64,000 nt of DNA from Casuarina equisetifolia (Eukaryota; Streptophyta; Magnoliopsida; Fagales; Casuarinaceae), in assembly GCA_028551475.1 (NCBI GenBank), contig CM052356.1:22595884-22659883 (forward strand). Reading direction: 5' to 3'. This document shows positions 1-13,300 of this stretch, piece by piece. Every line of letters starts with the position of its first letter. Within the stretch, counting starts at the first letter, position 1. The notes under the pieces are model-generated. The model was not told where the DNA came from and made no database searches. It saw nothing but the letters and a program-made list of their open reading frames with translations. A program made the translations under genes and the position numbers.

Positions 1-860
1 CTTGCATGTCTTTTTGGAATCCTTCATGAGGAAAATCATGAATCCCTAGGAATTTAGGGAGGGATTGCTTTCTTAAGGACAAAATTTACCTCTCAACTAA
101 TTTAGGCCTCCCCTTGAATGATTCTTTTAGTAATCTCTTTAAGTTTGGGCAACTTAGTTATATCTCTTTCTTTGAAAAGCAACCAAAGTGGCACTAGTAT
201 AGCAATGGTATCTACCTTAAGTTTCTATTATTCGTCCTCCCTTCTTGATAAGGTGCCTAGATAAAGTTCTCTTTTCTAGCATCATACTTTATTGTAAAAT
301 CATATCATTAAAGCTTGGCCAACCATCAATGTTGGGAAGGTAGGGACAATTTTTGTTTCCACAAGTGATGCAAACTTTTTTGATACATATGCATTATAAA
401 TTTCCTTCCTAACAAATATTGTCTTTACTTGGAACTGCTAATATTAGGGCTAAAATTTCTTTATCATAAGTTGACATAGTTGTATTCTTACATTTTAGAG
501 ATTGGTTGAAATACTCAATTGGTCACTAATCTTGTAGCATGACTACCATTGTTCCCATAGTAGAAGCATTGTACTCCATTATAAATGGTTGTGGAATTCA
601 AAGTTAAGGTTTGGTTCATGATAAACTTCAGCCTACAAAATGCTTCTTTTGCAATAGTATCCTATTTAAACCAATTTTCTTGAGCAATTGTGTTAGTGGG
701 GTATCTTTTCCTCCATGACCCTCAATGAACTTATGGTAATAGCTTGTAAGTCCAATAAAACCCTTCAAGGAACGTACTATTTTAGCAATAGGTCAGCTAA
801 CCATCGCTTCAAACTTTTTGAGTTCAATTGAAAGTCCCCCTCCAATAATTGGCTTAAATA
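1..860 (-). mobile_element. Decayed Ty3/gypsy retrotransposon pol fragment (RT/RNase H)
   Basis: Read on the - strand, the stretch from about 860 down to about 430 gives broken frames resembling the thumb of a Ty3/gypsy reverse transcriptase (a 'GL..YY.KFI..HG' stretch followed by 'TPLTQLLKK'). A degenerate RNase H start follows (an 'EYNAS' core, then 'YDKEILALILAV'). Several stops and frame shifts interrupt it, so it is not functional. The element runs off the left edge of the window, and no LTR or primer-binding site was recognised. The family assignment rests on motif recall, not on an alignment. Confidence 0.6.
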
Positions 861-2300
861 AATTACTTTTGTAACAACTATATTTAATATGATACAAAAT
901 TGTGCATGGTCTTATCTTAGAGTACACTTCTAGTCTTTCTTATCTTGCATAAATAACCGTTACACATATAAATTTTTATTTCAATAAAAAGGTCTAATTT
1001 GAAATCTTTAAATGCACCATAAGATGCAACTTTAAGTAGACTGATGTTAAGTATGGATCAAAAGCCCTACGTCCCACTTTTGTATGGATAAGGTTAAGGA
1101 AAATATTGTGTTACAATCAACAAAATGACTGAAGATTAAGCCAAGCTTGTCCAACCTTAGAGCTATGTAGTCACTCATGTCCCATGCCTTGGTGTAGACA
1201 AATAGAAGGCTGATCCGATGCCCTGGTTGTCTTGTCCATTCAAAAGCTAGTGTCAAATAGGCATTGTGAAGTTGGACCTTAAAATAGTGCCCACTATAGC
1301 ATGACATCTAGAGAAGAATTATTAAGGTTTTGGCTTCCTCCATAAATTCAAGCGATGGACTGTTAAAATTGTTGGCTAAATATCATGCTTTGACTGTGAC
1401 AAGGCCGACTTGCAAGAATTTCCAATAAATAACCGATGCACATTAGGGTCCGACCAATAATAAAGTGTCTATTTGGCTGGTGTCTAACGTTTTTTGATGA
1501 TGAAATGTAGTGGTAGTGTAGAAAATAAGAGAATCGTCATAGACATCAAAATTTTTAAAGTGATTAATATGAATTAACTCAAATGTCACATCCTCCGTAA
1601 AATCAAATCATTTGGCATATTCTTTCTTAATCATTAGTAAAGCAAAATCTTTGTAAAGCCAATGGGATTAGTTGGTAGGTAAGGAGTGATGCACACCTCG
1701 TCTAGTTGAAATCATCAATGGTCAAATGCAGTTCATATAATTGTAGCCAAATTCACCAAGACCATCAAGCAGAAGTTAGAGTAGAAGATGAAGAGGATCC
1801 TTGTGCTCCTTATGTCAATTCTTGTCTGTAGTATTTGATGTACTTCGAGAAAATTAAACTAAAAAGGGTGACTGCTTATTCTTCGTTAAAAGCTTTACCT
1901 GATAGAGCTGTGGGGCAGAGAAGGTTCTCATTAGATATTATCCAAAGATCTTGCTTCATGTGACTAGAACTCAATCATCATCATAAAAAACTTGACGCTT
2001 TCAATTACTAACTAAGATAAGAAATGGGTCCTGAGCACGATTCAGATAAATCTCGTGCATACTTTTTTATACCTCTCCAAGAACTGGTCGATCTAACCTC
2101 ACTTACTCGAAAGGCAGTAAGTTTTTGGCTACGTGGGGTTGCTTGAAGGATCACAGCATTCTTTACAGACCAATCATCTCATTTCCCTATATATGCCTTA
2201 GTATCCAGCTAGTGGATCGGAATCAAAAACATTGGTATCCAGCTAGTGGATCGGAAAGTTCCACAATCTTGGAATCAAAAACATTGGTATAATCACAAGT
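861..2300. other. Intergenic, no gene recognised
   Basis: No coding similarity is recognised. The open frame at 1047-1307 (-) has no family signature. The stretch may be further degenerate retrotransposon sequence, since it abuts the gypsy fragment, but nothing in it proves that. A short direct duplication lies at its right end. Confidence 0.4.
2204..2288. repeat. Short direct duplication
   Basis: The motif 'tatccagctagtggatcgga' occurs twice, near 2201 and 2237. Each copy is followed, directly or after a short insert, by 'atcaaaaacattggtat'. This looks like a simple local tandem duplication with an 18-base insertion in the second copy. Confidence 0.75.
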
Positions 2301-3726
2301 GAACAGTTTTAGGAATTTAATACATACAACATGTACATGGTTACAAGATTAGGCAGCCAAGGCCGGCCAATCTGTTGGAAGGCGTCAGTGAACCACAAAA
2401 TGTGAACAATTGTTTTGTCTTATTATTCTTGATGCAACCGAAAGTAAATATAATCGAGTGACTACACACCAAGATCAGGAAAAAAAAAAGGAAACAAAAA
2501 ATCCAAAGAATGAATCAGTATATGCTAAAGTCTTTAAAAGATTATTGCACCACAAGGATTTTGAGGGAACAAAAAGAAACACAATTTATTAGCAAATATT
2601 TATAACGCCACCCTCCACAATTTTCATGGACACAAATGTATTCATATTTCCGGTCGGTCGATTTAGTTTTTTATTATCATCGTACGTGTAAGTTTTCAGA
2701 TCCTAACTTATTTCTTACTACTTTTTTTCTGACAAATAGTTCACTTTATTTCACATAAAATACTAGTTAAGAGATAATCAACTGCCAATGACAGGGTGGA
2801 TAGGGTAAGAGATGTGGATCAGGGCAAAGGATAATTACTAAAAAGCAGAATAGTGACATATTAAGATGATTAAAAAATTCAAAATCCAATTAATATCGGT
2901 AATAGATCGACAACAACAGCAGCCAATCCCAACATAACAATAGTGATGAAGAGGATGAATCTGCCGCCCACAGAGGCCTAGAGAATTAGGTTTGATAGCC
3001 CCAGACATGGCCGTGGGTTGTCCCCTCTAGGGTCCATGCTCAGAAGGTCAATGCATGCCCAATTTTCCAAAACACGTCCACACTCAACAGCCTAGGAGTC
3101 CTGTTCTCCAGCTCCCCATTGATGCACAAGTTAGACCTTGGCCTTTGGGGCCAAGTCTTATTTGTACAAGCGGGTTGTTCCCTTTGTAATCCTTTGAGAC
3201 TTTTTTTCTTAGTTTTCTCTTATATTTCTCGTGTTGTTTATAAACCCGCTGTACGCACTCGAAAAACAAAAAGGTTCGGCACCTAAACCTTGAAGTACCT
3301 TATTATCTGTCAACAATTCTATTTGTCTCTTCCGGTGATACAAATACTGTTTTCTTCCACATATGAGAGCCGGGCAATGGACACTGACGTTGACGTATTT
3401 AACTGCTGCAAATGGGAATCTAAAAGTTGTGGTTGACGCTCGAGATGCACTTATAAAAGAAGGATACGGAATCTTTGCTATTTGTCCACCTTTTCCTCTT
3501 CTACAGCTCTCCTTTTCTCTGTGAGGTCTACCCATTTTGAGAGGAATATTCAGGACTCTAGATGGGTAACTCCTCTTGCATGTTAGTAATTCGTATATCC
3601 TATGTATACTTTTAGGGTTTTTATTGGTTACTATAATTCGAGAAAATACCACCTGAAAGGAAAGTGACATGCATAATTATTATGCTTTTTTCCTCTTAGC
3701 ATCTTCTTTCAACAACTTAAAACGAT

Positions 3727-3786
<60 letters not shown>

Positions 3787-6700
3787 GATTTTCTCGCTGA
3801 CAAAATCAGACACCAGACCTTTGAATCTCCAACAAGAACAGTGGAATACACTGCAATCCGAGAGGCGTGGCTGTTATATAAACTTTTGCTGTTCTATGGC
3901 CTGACAAAAGAGAGTTTCTGTAAAGTCCGTAACTTCAGTCTCCCGTTAGACCAAATGTGTTGCCAGTTTTTAGAGGTTTTCAACATAAACTCGTGCCAAC
4001 CCATTTGAAACTTCCTTTTCCTTCGGAATGGCTACGTCTCCCACGTCAAATAGATGGTTTAGAAAGAGACCCCAGTTTGCAGAAACGTCTCCTAAGTGAT
4101 AAGCTAAGGATTCTGATCGGCTCAATGCTGGGAAGTCACCAAGAATTTGGCTCACATCTATTACCTGCAGAAAGAAGCCTCTTTTCATACTGTAAAGGGA
4201 ACGGGTAACTTTTTCCCTTTCATGGTTTGGAGTCCCTTCCAGAGATTTCGAAACGGATTATGACACATTTTTAATGCCTAATTATTTGCTTCTCCTGTCA
4301 AATCAATACCAGTATCGAAACACCCCCGGAAATGTCTTAGATTCATCAACAGTTGTTGGAAACTTGGTTGGCAATGGTTTGCTGTCATCAGGAGACCTCC
4401 TTTTTCTTTTTCTTTTTCTTTTAATTTTTTTCTGAGCTGCGTCAGAATGTTTGCTAGAACAGCATGCGCACTTCGAGATTTGGAACCCCCAACAAAACAT
4501 ATTAAGTAAAATATGTATATTCCGCGTATCTACTAAGATAGTTAATAGAAGTTTGTGAGCTTGTACATTTCTAAAATGTAAATTTAAAAGTTGGAGTATT
4601 TTTTTTATTTAAATTTTACCACAAGAGATTATATTTTTAGTTTGAATTTTCATCTTGCACATATATCCTTACACATCAATTAATATTAAGTTCAAGGTCG
4701 TACAAGGTAAAATAAATTTAACTTGAATTTTAATATAAATAAAAAGACTCAAAAGCTCAACCAAAAGTTAGCCTATAAAAAGTCCTTACTTATAACCAAA
4801 ACTAAGAGGAATATGAAAAATAAGATTTTATCAATTGGAGAAATTAAACCTATAAATTGTAATAAATTTTTACAAGAATTTTAAAATTTTTAAATATAAT
4901 TTTTTAGCGTAAATAATGATGTTGTAATTGAATAAATTTGTATCTCTTTTATTGATATATAATACTTGACAATTCACCAAAAAAAATATATTACATATAA
5001 TTCTCATAAGCTTAAGAAGAAATTATTACTCTATTAATATAGGACAATACTCACTTTTAATAATATCTATTTTTTTCCTCTTTTACATGAGACCAGGTGA
5101 AAGTAATTTCTTTCCTTTCCAAAGATGTAACGATTATTGAGTGCAAGACTAATATCTTGATATACCTTTTTAAAATTTACCTTAGAAGACACAAATGTTT
5201 TGACATTCCTTTAATTCAGTCCTCTTTTCCTAATTGCTCAAGGAGACCAAGCCATGGGTTAAGTCCACCTCCATGCTCAACTTTTTTTTTTCTTTTTGTT
5301 TTTCTAATAAGCTCTCATGGGCCATTTATCATTAAATTATCATCCAATGAACTGCTACCTATCATGATTATCTTGTTATTCAAGATTTGATTAAACTTGA
5401 GTATCACGCATTGAACAATATTTTGTGAATTAATAAATACATAATGGCTAATTAATAAACATTATCATAAAGTCTGAGCATGTGATTCCCCACTCTTCTA
5501 AAAAGAGAGGAGCAAAATTTTCTAACCTATGAAATTGCAAAAATGATTGAGGTATTAGTTTTAATATACTAGGTGGGTATCGATTCCCTTTTTTTATGGT
5601 TGAAACCAACAGGCAAAGTTTGAAAGTGTAAACTTAAAATGGATCCCCAGCACCTTATCCGTGTCATGGTGAACAAAGTTTAGCTTTTATGTTTCATGTG
5701 AGCAGAAAAAGGAATTCAACATCAAAAGAAAAGAAACGGATAGAAATTAACTTGCCACAATTTCTCGCCAATTATATTAATAAAGTAGCAAGCATAAAAT
5801 CATTATTCTACTTTTATTCTATAGCTTAAATGTATCACCAAGCACTTTCATGAGGTCACAACCAAAACTCAGAGATCAGTGTAGTGGAAGTTTGAGTAAA
5901 CTCGACACTGGGATCCTCAAATCTTCTAGTGTCTCTTTAACGACCCAAAAGTGAATGTAAGTGGCTAATTTTTTAATGAGAACTTCTTTCTAGACACAAA
6001 GGTGAATGTGGGCAACTTTACACAGTCGCTATGGCAGTGGAACCCTTCCTCAGCTCCATGAACCGCACTAGCCTTGATGCTCGCCAGCTTCATCCCTTGA
6101 CAACGACCCTCCAAAACCTTGGGACAGTTCATGCTTAGTGCTTATAATTCTTTGGTTAATTTAGATTAAACTCCGCATGGTCCAATGGATCCACTACCCC
6201 TGTATCCTGTTTAAATTCAACCTGCAGACATGCCTATACAGAGCTCCCACTAAGTCTGGTGGCGGAGGCTTTTGAAAAAATGGGACACTAAAATGATTGA
6301 AAATTGTAACTTGAGCTAAATGGATATTGAAGGAAGAACACATTCTGTAGAACGAGGCCGGAACTACACTGATAAGAATCAACCATCATCAACTTTTCTT
6401 ATTTGCTCACCACTCAATGTGAGTGCCAAAGAATCTTCTTGTTTATCCACTTCGATGGATAAACATTTGACCTTCTTCGGTGGCCCTTTTCTCATCAAAT
6501 TGTAGAACTTAGTATTCGCTTTGACTACTCGCTGTATGCAAATCCAAGTGTAAATATGAGATAAGAAGAAATGAGGACCTGAAGTTAATAAATAAAGAAA
6601 TTAGCGCAAACAGAATCTTCGGACAGTGTCGTTTGAAATAAAACAACGAAGCCGTGGGCGGCAATCCAACGAACCATCTCGATGTCATCTCTGACATCGA

Positions 6701-8020
6701 GATGACTTCAAAAAACATAAAAATAAAAAATAAAAAATAAAAAATAAAAAAAATGGGGAAGGTTTGTTAATCTTTTCAAACCTGTCGTATTTTTTTTTAT
6801 TTAAACAAAGTATTCTAGGTTCCAGCTTATTCTTGGCTTCTCATACTAAACGAGCCGTTGTTTACCCCCACAACAGTAATAAAGTGACATGTCGTGTGTT
6901 AAGATGTGATTAATAAATATTTACATCATCAAATACTATGTTAAGATTCTTGTTTATAAAAGAGCACAGTAATAGAATAGAATGAACAGATTTGCTACCT
7001 ATATCCATGGATTTTCCTTACCTTTTTGGATAATGTCTTGGAACTAAAAAAATGCCTTGCCTTGATCTTTTTTTCTATACCATCCCTTATATAATACATA
7101 AGCTTGATACCCACACTCCAACCATTAATCTTCTATCCCCGTGTTGCAAGGATAGATGCGGTGATTCTGTGTGTTTTACCCCCAATAAAGTTTTCTCCGG
7201 CATCAACTCCATCTTAATCAGACACGCACCCAGCCAACGGGGGATATCCGTATCCTTCATTGCAACTAGTTGCTTTCCGCATTTATTTTTACAGAAGAAA
7301 GACAAAGGAGAGACAACACAGAGACCACCATCACCATCTCACGCCAGCCGACGAAAGAGACGGAAGCGCGTGAGCTGGCCGCTGGCTTTTGTATCGGCAC
7401 CTGTTGGTGGGCACAGACGGAGAGAAGAACCACGCGCAAACCAGTGCGTTTAAAGCACCCTCGTCATGGCGTCTGACTAGTCAATCCGTACAAGGACCTC
7501 TTCGTGTCCTCGTCTGATCCCGCAATTAAGATAAAAATTTAACGTGACGGATTGAAATGTAGTGATCTTTTAGTTGTCATTATTAATAAAATGACAAAAA
7601 ATTTTAAACAAACTATTGTTTTTAAGCCTCCTTGAAACAACTAATAATATGTAATTTCCTTTACAAGTTGATTAGTTTTTTGGCCAAACAGCATATACTT
7701 AATCTCAACCTAGCTTATCTTATGAACGCTTACTAATTTTGCCCGTGTTCTCTAATCCAGTTTAAACAAAGAAAGATGCATATAGAATAAAATTAAAGAA
7801 AAGGTAATAAGGCTTCAGATTCTCTTGATCACACTTGCTTCTTATTCTAGTTTGGATTTAAGGAAATAGAAACAGTATATGCTTGCGTTTCCTCCGGATC
7901 TCAACCCAAGTAAAGAAAAGGCTATTATTAGTGAGTGCACGCGCGGTAGGGACTGTGGGGATAGGCTATCATCTTTCATCAACGTGTTATAAACGCAAAT
8001 TTGTTTTTTCTGAATCTTCG
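2300..8020. other. Intergenic region
   Basis: About 5.7 kb without a recognisable gene. It is AT-rich with short spurious frames. It includes a long CT microsatellite (3727-3782) and an A-rich 'aaaaataaaa' tract (about 6715-6752). The last part is the upstream region of the ACR3-type gene. Confidence 0.5.
3727..3782. repeat. (CT)n microsatellite
   Basis: An uninterrupted CT dinucleotide run of roughly 55 bases. Confidence 0.95.
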
Positions 8021-8025
8021 GTAAA

Positions 8026-8033
8026 TATTTAAA
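8026..8033 (+). promoter_or_regulatory. Candidate TATA box of the ACR3-type gene
   Basis: 'TATTTAAA' lies about 30-60 bases before the GA-rich leader exon that ends at the donor at 8295. Position and sequence suit a plant TATA element. The transcription start is inferred, not seen. Confidence 0.4.
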
Positions 8034-8049
8034 GAGCTCCGCCACGCCA

Positions 8050-10237
8050 TGCCCAAGTGTACGATTCCATTTCTTTTAGAGCGCGGGCGAGAGAGAGAGT
8101 GAGAGGGGGAGAGGGGGAGAGAGAGAGAGAGAGAGAGAGAGCTTCGCACTCGCTTGTAGCGTGCGAGGAGCGAGAGGGACGGAGAGTGGAATTCCAACGT
8201 CGAAAGCGGAGCCATAAAGACGAAAGATCTGTCTCCCTGAGACGCCTCGTCTCTCTCTGCGCCGTCTGAGGATGTAACAACTTTCAACTTCCGAGGTAAC
8301 TGTCTCGACGGCGCACTTCCTTTCCTTTCCTTTTACGCTCTGTTCCTCGACGTGTCTGCCGAATTCTGTGCTCATGATTGACTACCATGTTCTGAAACTG
8401 CATATTTTTTCCTTCTCTGTCTCTTCATGTTATTGTTATCGATTCTTGCTTAATCTTTTCGAGTTTTTCTCTGTTGCTCCCTGTCTCTCTGTTGCTCTGC
8501 GCTGGGATTAAACTAGATTCACAGGTGTCGTCGGAATAAAGAAACCCGTTCTGTTTTTGTTCTTCTTTTACTCCGACGGTGCAGAGCCTCTTGAATTGCG
8601 TGAAAAAGGAATCCGATTTTTCCAAGTTTTTGTTTTTTGTTGTTGCTAAGGTAGTTCATAGTTTCAATTTTTATGTTTTTCATTTTTGTTTGCTAGCTGA
8701 TTACTGCAAAGTAACACCGTTAAAGACGACCAGCTTTTCGATCTAAACGTTCGTAGCGATAGAAAGTTTCGTGAACAGTTTAAGTTAAATACTACCCAAC
8801 AGTGAAAAACCGACCTTCGCCAAGTTGGTCGAGTTTAGTGATAAGACCATGTGATGCTTGATTTGAAACATGTGGCCGCAGTCGCGAGAAGCAAGTTGAC
8901 GGCCATGATCTACAGTTTGACCTCTTGCGATGATTGGTCGCTATTGTTGGAATCGGCATCTTTATTATGTCATCTCGTGGGAACGTAACGGAGGGTGTCG
9001 GTCTGTTCTGTAGTTAGTTACGTCAGCACACGGTTTGTCGCGTCACACGTCTTGTTGTGACAACTTGGTCTGATTGTGGATTAAACAACGCATTTCTTGT
9101 AGAAGGAAGATTTTACAAAATCTTATCTCCATCCTCGTCGTCAACTCATAGCTTCTACTTTGTAAGACAAAGTTGAAAGAATAACGCCATTGTTTGGCCT
9201 CTGAAAGTCCCCACCACACCATTTCTTCTCTTTCACGCATGCTGGAATCTTCCCCGTTTCCTTTTCCTACCTTTCAATTTTATTCTATTAGTTTTGGGAT
9301 TTGGTTCCTCCCTGTCTAATACGAATAAACCGGCTTAACTTTTCACGATGTGCTCCCCACCAGAAATAATTTAATTTAATTTAATTTAATTTACTTTAAT
9401 TTACCCCATTTTTAAAGATTTTTGCTCCTCTTTCCGTACCGATCGGTAGCGCAAGCCTTTAGAAGGGATACAGTGTTAAAGAGAGTTCAGTAAATCAGAG
9501 TTTTGTAGAGTTTGATGTGCTTTTATAGTTAAATTCTTACTTTAGAGTCTCATACATGGAGTTGTGATGTCATCTTCCGCGGTTTGTCGAACAATTGATA
9601 TTGCGGCAGCACCTTATCAACGTGTAAGGATTACAGAATTAGAGTAACTTCGACCGCAACCTTAACCTTGTGTTGCTAATGCTTAAACCATTCGGTACTC
9701 TGATGCCACTTGCAGAAACATCGCATTTTCCGCACAGTTCGATATTGTCGGCAAATTTTGGTGCTTTACACCACCATGCTTAGTTGTTCTTTCGGAAGTT
9801 TATATCTTCAGTTCTTCAGAATGTGTTCAAGCTTTGAAAAATTTAGTGTTAGTTGAACATTCATTGATCGGTGTTGGTTGCCCTTGAATAGAAGCATCTT
9901 TGTATCCATGGGACTACCACAACTGATCACCCAGTTTGACATTATCAACTTACAGTTAGCCAGTGGCAAACTTCCTATCCTTAAGCAGACACAGAACTTT
10001 TTAAGTTGGGAGCTAAAACTGTCAAGAATCGCAAATATGAAAGACATATAGTTGAAAGATTCTAGATTCTCTCCCACCTTTATTGAGGTTCTTTTTCTTG
10101 TTTCTGTTTTTCCAAACTGCTTGAGATGGATCAAGACTTTGGGCATGATAGGATGGACTTCTTTAAAGTTCCCGCGCTTGTTTCTCTCTGAACTGTCAGT
10201 CTACTATAATCTAAAATGCCTAAACGATCAATTGCAG
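8050..10237 (+). other. ACR3: 5' leader exon and long leader intron of ACR3-type gene
   Basis: A non-coding first exon probably runs from about 8055 to 8295 and contains a GA microsatellite (about 8090-8141). It ends at a good donor (CCGAG|GTAACT). The matching acceptor is TTGCAG at 10237, leaving about 113 bases of leader before the ATG at 10351. The intron would be about 1.94 kb and T-rich. A long leader intron fits a plant housekeeping or regulatory gene. The splice pair is inferred from consensus only. Confidence 0.5.
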
Positions 10238-10350
10238 GTCGAGAGTCGGTGCATTCAACATCGGCGAACCTTACCAGCAAACAGCCTACTGTTATTCCCT
10301 CCGTGACATAGGAAAGTAGACGTCGGCTTCACTGAAGAGGATTGAACTCC

Positions 10351-13300
10351 ATGGCGAAAGTTTGTTGGCCATACTTCGATCCTGAATATGAGAACTTCAG
10401 CAGCAGAATAAATCCTCCAAGGTACTCTTTCATCTCCTATGACACTCGTAAGCAAACATGTTCTCAAATAATATGGCGAAGTTAAATGATTTCAGGGGAC
10501 CAATCATCTTATCAGCACGACCATGACGAACTAAATTAGAAGTAGACTAGATTTGTGTTTGGATCTGTCACTACCAACTGACAGCATACTTTAATTCCCC
10601 AATATTAGTTTCTGGCACCATCGAATCGTCTCCCTGAAACAACTCTTTTCTGGCTGCAGGGTCTCTGTGGACAACATCAGTTGCCATGACTGTACTCTAA
10701 TCAAGGTAAATTCTGATATATTTAGCTGTAATGCTTCATTGTGCCTGAGTACGGTGAACCACAATCAGGTCACTCTGGGCGTTGCAGCGCCATGTGGCAT
10801 GAGAAAAAGGGTTTCAGCATTTCCAATTATAGTTTTTTCATTTTTCAAATAGAAATAACTTAAGAAGATAAAGTTACTTATTTCAAGTTACTCTAATTTC
10901 CTATTTCTAGGTTGAGTTTGAAATATGTCAACCAAAGCAACAAACGCATCTATCAAATTTCAGCCCAAGTTAGTTCGTATGACAGGTGGATCACGCTTAA
11001 CCTCACTTCTGTTGCGGCAACTCACCTCTGTCTTCCTGTATGAAAATTACTGTAGAGAAACTTGACTTCCTAATTGCAGCTGCAAATCAATGGAACAAAA
11101 TTCTGACCAGAATGAAATAAAGGGAACCCAAATTACCAATGGCAGGAGGATCACTCGAGTTGGTTTAACATATGCACAACATACAGCATCCGCACTTTAT
11201 GATTGATTTTCTCCTATGTGCTTATCTCCTTGTTTGTTTTAAGTACATCTGCACTTTATGATTGATTTTCTTCTGTGTGCTTAACTCCTTTTTTTCTTTG
11301 TTATAAGTACATCCGCACTTGATGATTAATTTTCTTCTGTGTGCTTATCTCTTTTATTCCTTTATTATAAGTACATGATGTGGAGGTTCTGGAATGTGAT
11401 GTGTAGGTTGATAGCGTTAACAAACCAGGAATTCTGCTGGAAGTTGTGCAAGTCCTGACAGATCTTGACCTGATCATTACCAAAGCGTACATCTCCTCTG
11501 ATGGTGGATGGTTCATGGATGGTTTGTATACGAATTCATTTTATTTACGCTATGCATTCTCATCTTCTATGAGACCTCTTCAATTGGAAAGTATCTAGTT
11601 TGCTTGCTATTCATAGATCTATAATAGGTAGCTGAAGTTGTTTCTCTCCAACTCCCCCACCACAGACAAAAGAAAACAAGAAAGGGAAAAACAGTGTCTT
11701 TCCCATTTTTAGGCTGGGAGAACCAACCAAAAACTTCGTCGTTCATATGGATTAACGAAGACCTCCTAGCAAGGCATCATGCACACAAAAAACGCAAACT
11801 ACACAATTAGTTTGACATGATTGTAACGCTTTTAATGGACAGTGTTTCACGTCACGGATCAACAAGGACGCAAGGTAACAGATAACAAAACCATCGACGC
11901 CATAGAGAAGGTAATCTGTTTTGCTGTTTCACTTGAATGTCAGTTAGTAGTACGCAGTTAGGCCGCTTGGTTAGGTGGATTATTGGAATCCACCGGAATT
12001 AGAATAAATGCAATAATATCATTTGGTTGATGAAAATGGCCACTTCAGAGATCCCATTTGAGCATTCACTCTATCCTACGAAGATGTCTCAAAGCATAGT
12101 AGAAGGGATTCTTTTCATTCCACTAGGATTGAAAATCCATTGATGAAAGATGTGAGGGAAATTGGCACTCTGTTTACGCCAACAGCAAAATGAAAATAAT
12201 AATCTTCATGTGACGTATCTATAGTAATTTTTTTTCTACTTTTTTTATGACAACAGGCTCTAGGACCAAATGGGCATGTGAAGTTCGAGGTGAAGACTTC
12301 GGCAGGCAAAACAGTGGGGGTTCACTCCGTTGGAGATCACACGGCCATTGAGGTCATTGGCAGAGACCGCCCAGGTCTCTTATCAGAGATCTCTGCTGTC
12401 CTGGCCAACCTCAACTTCAATGTCGTTGCAGCAGAAGTGTGGACGCACAACAGGAGAATAGCATGCGTTCTTTACGTCAATGATAATGCCGCAAACCGTG
12501 CCATGGACGATCCAAACAGACTATCTGTTATGGAGGAGCAGCTGAAGAATATCTTACGCGTCGGCGAGGATGAGAAGGAAGTGGGACGCACAAGTTTCTC
12601 CATGGGATCCACCCACGTTGATAGAAGACTTCATCAGATGCTTTTTGCTGATAGGGATTACGAAGGAAGTGGAGTGACTACTCAGGTTGATTGTCTACCC
12701 TCTTTCAAACCAAAAATTACAGTTGACCGTTGTGAGGATAAGGGGTACTCAGTGCTTAGTGTCCGGTGCAAGGATCGTGCAAAACTGATGTTTGACATTG
12801 TGTGCACGCTCACAGACATGCAATATGTTGTTTTCCATGCCGCCATCTCTTCAGACACACCCTACGCATCACAGGTACTCGAGAACTAATTTCTAATTTC
12901 TGTTTAACAACTGCAGTTTAGAACAAATATTTTGCATCCTCTGAGCAGATGCTCATAATAAAAGACTATTTATAACGACTTCAAGTATATCTTAATACCG
13001 CTGTTCAATGTTTTATTGGTTCTCATGGGATCAGTATACTCCTTTTAGTTACTGCTGCCCCTTAACCATTACAGATAATGCAATTTCTAAATGAACTTTA
13101 ATACTTTAAGTGGAATCTGGGAGTTTCTGTAAGGAGTCCATCTTTTCTTTTCGTAGCATTATCATTGCCCTTATTTTTGGTGAAGCCACACATTGAGGAT
13201 GGAGGAAGTGACTTCACTGCACCCTTTGTTAACTGTCTTGGATGACTCTGGCATCTTGGAGTTAATGGCCATTTTGTCTCTTTTGTTGATTGGTTTCCAA

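Noticed and set aside
3209-3670. 153-residue - strand open frame as a gene
   Set aside because: No recognisable motif, no family-like N-terminus, and it lies in low-information intergenic DNA.
7979-8375. Several overlapping Ser/Leu- or Arg/Glu-rich frames
   Set aside because: They are translations of the GA/CT microsatellite in the ACR3 leader exon.
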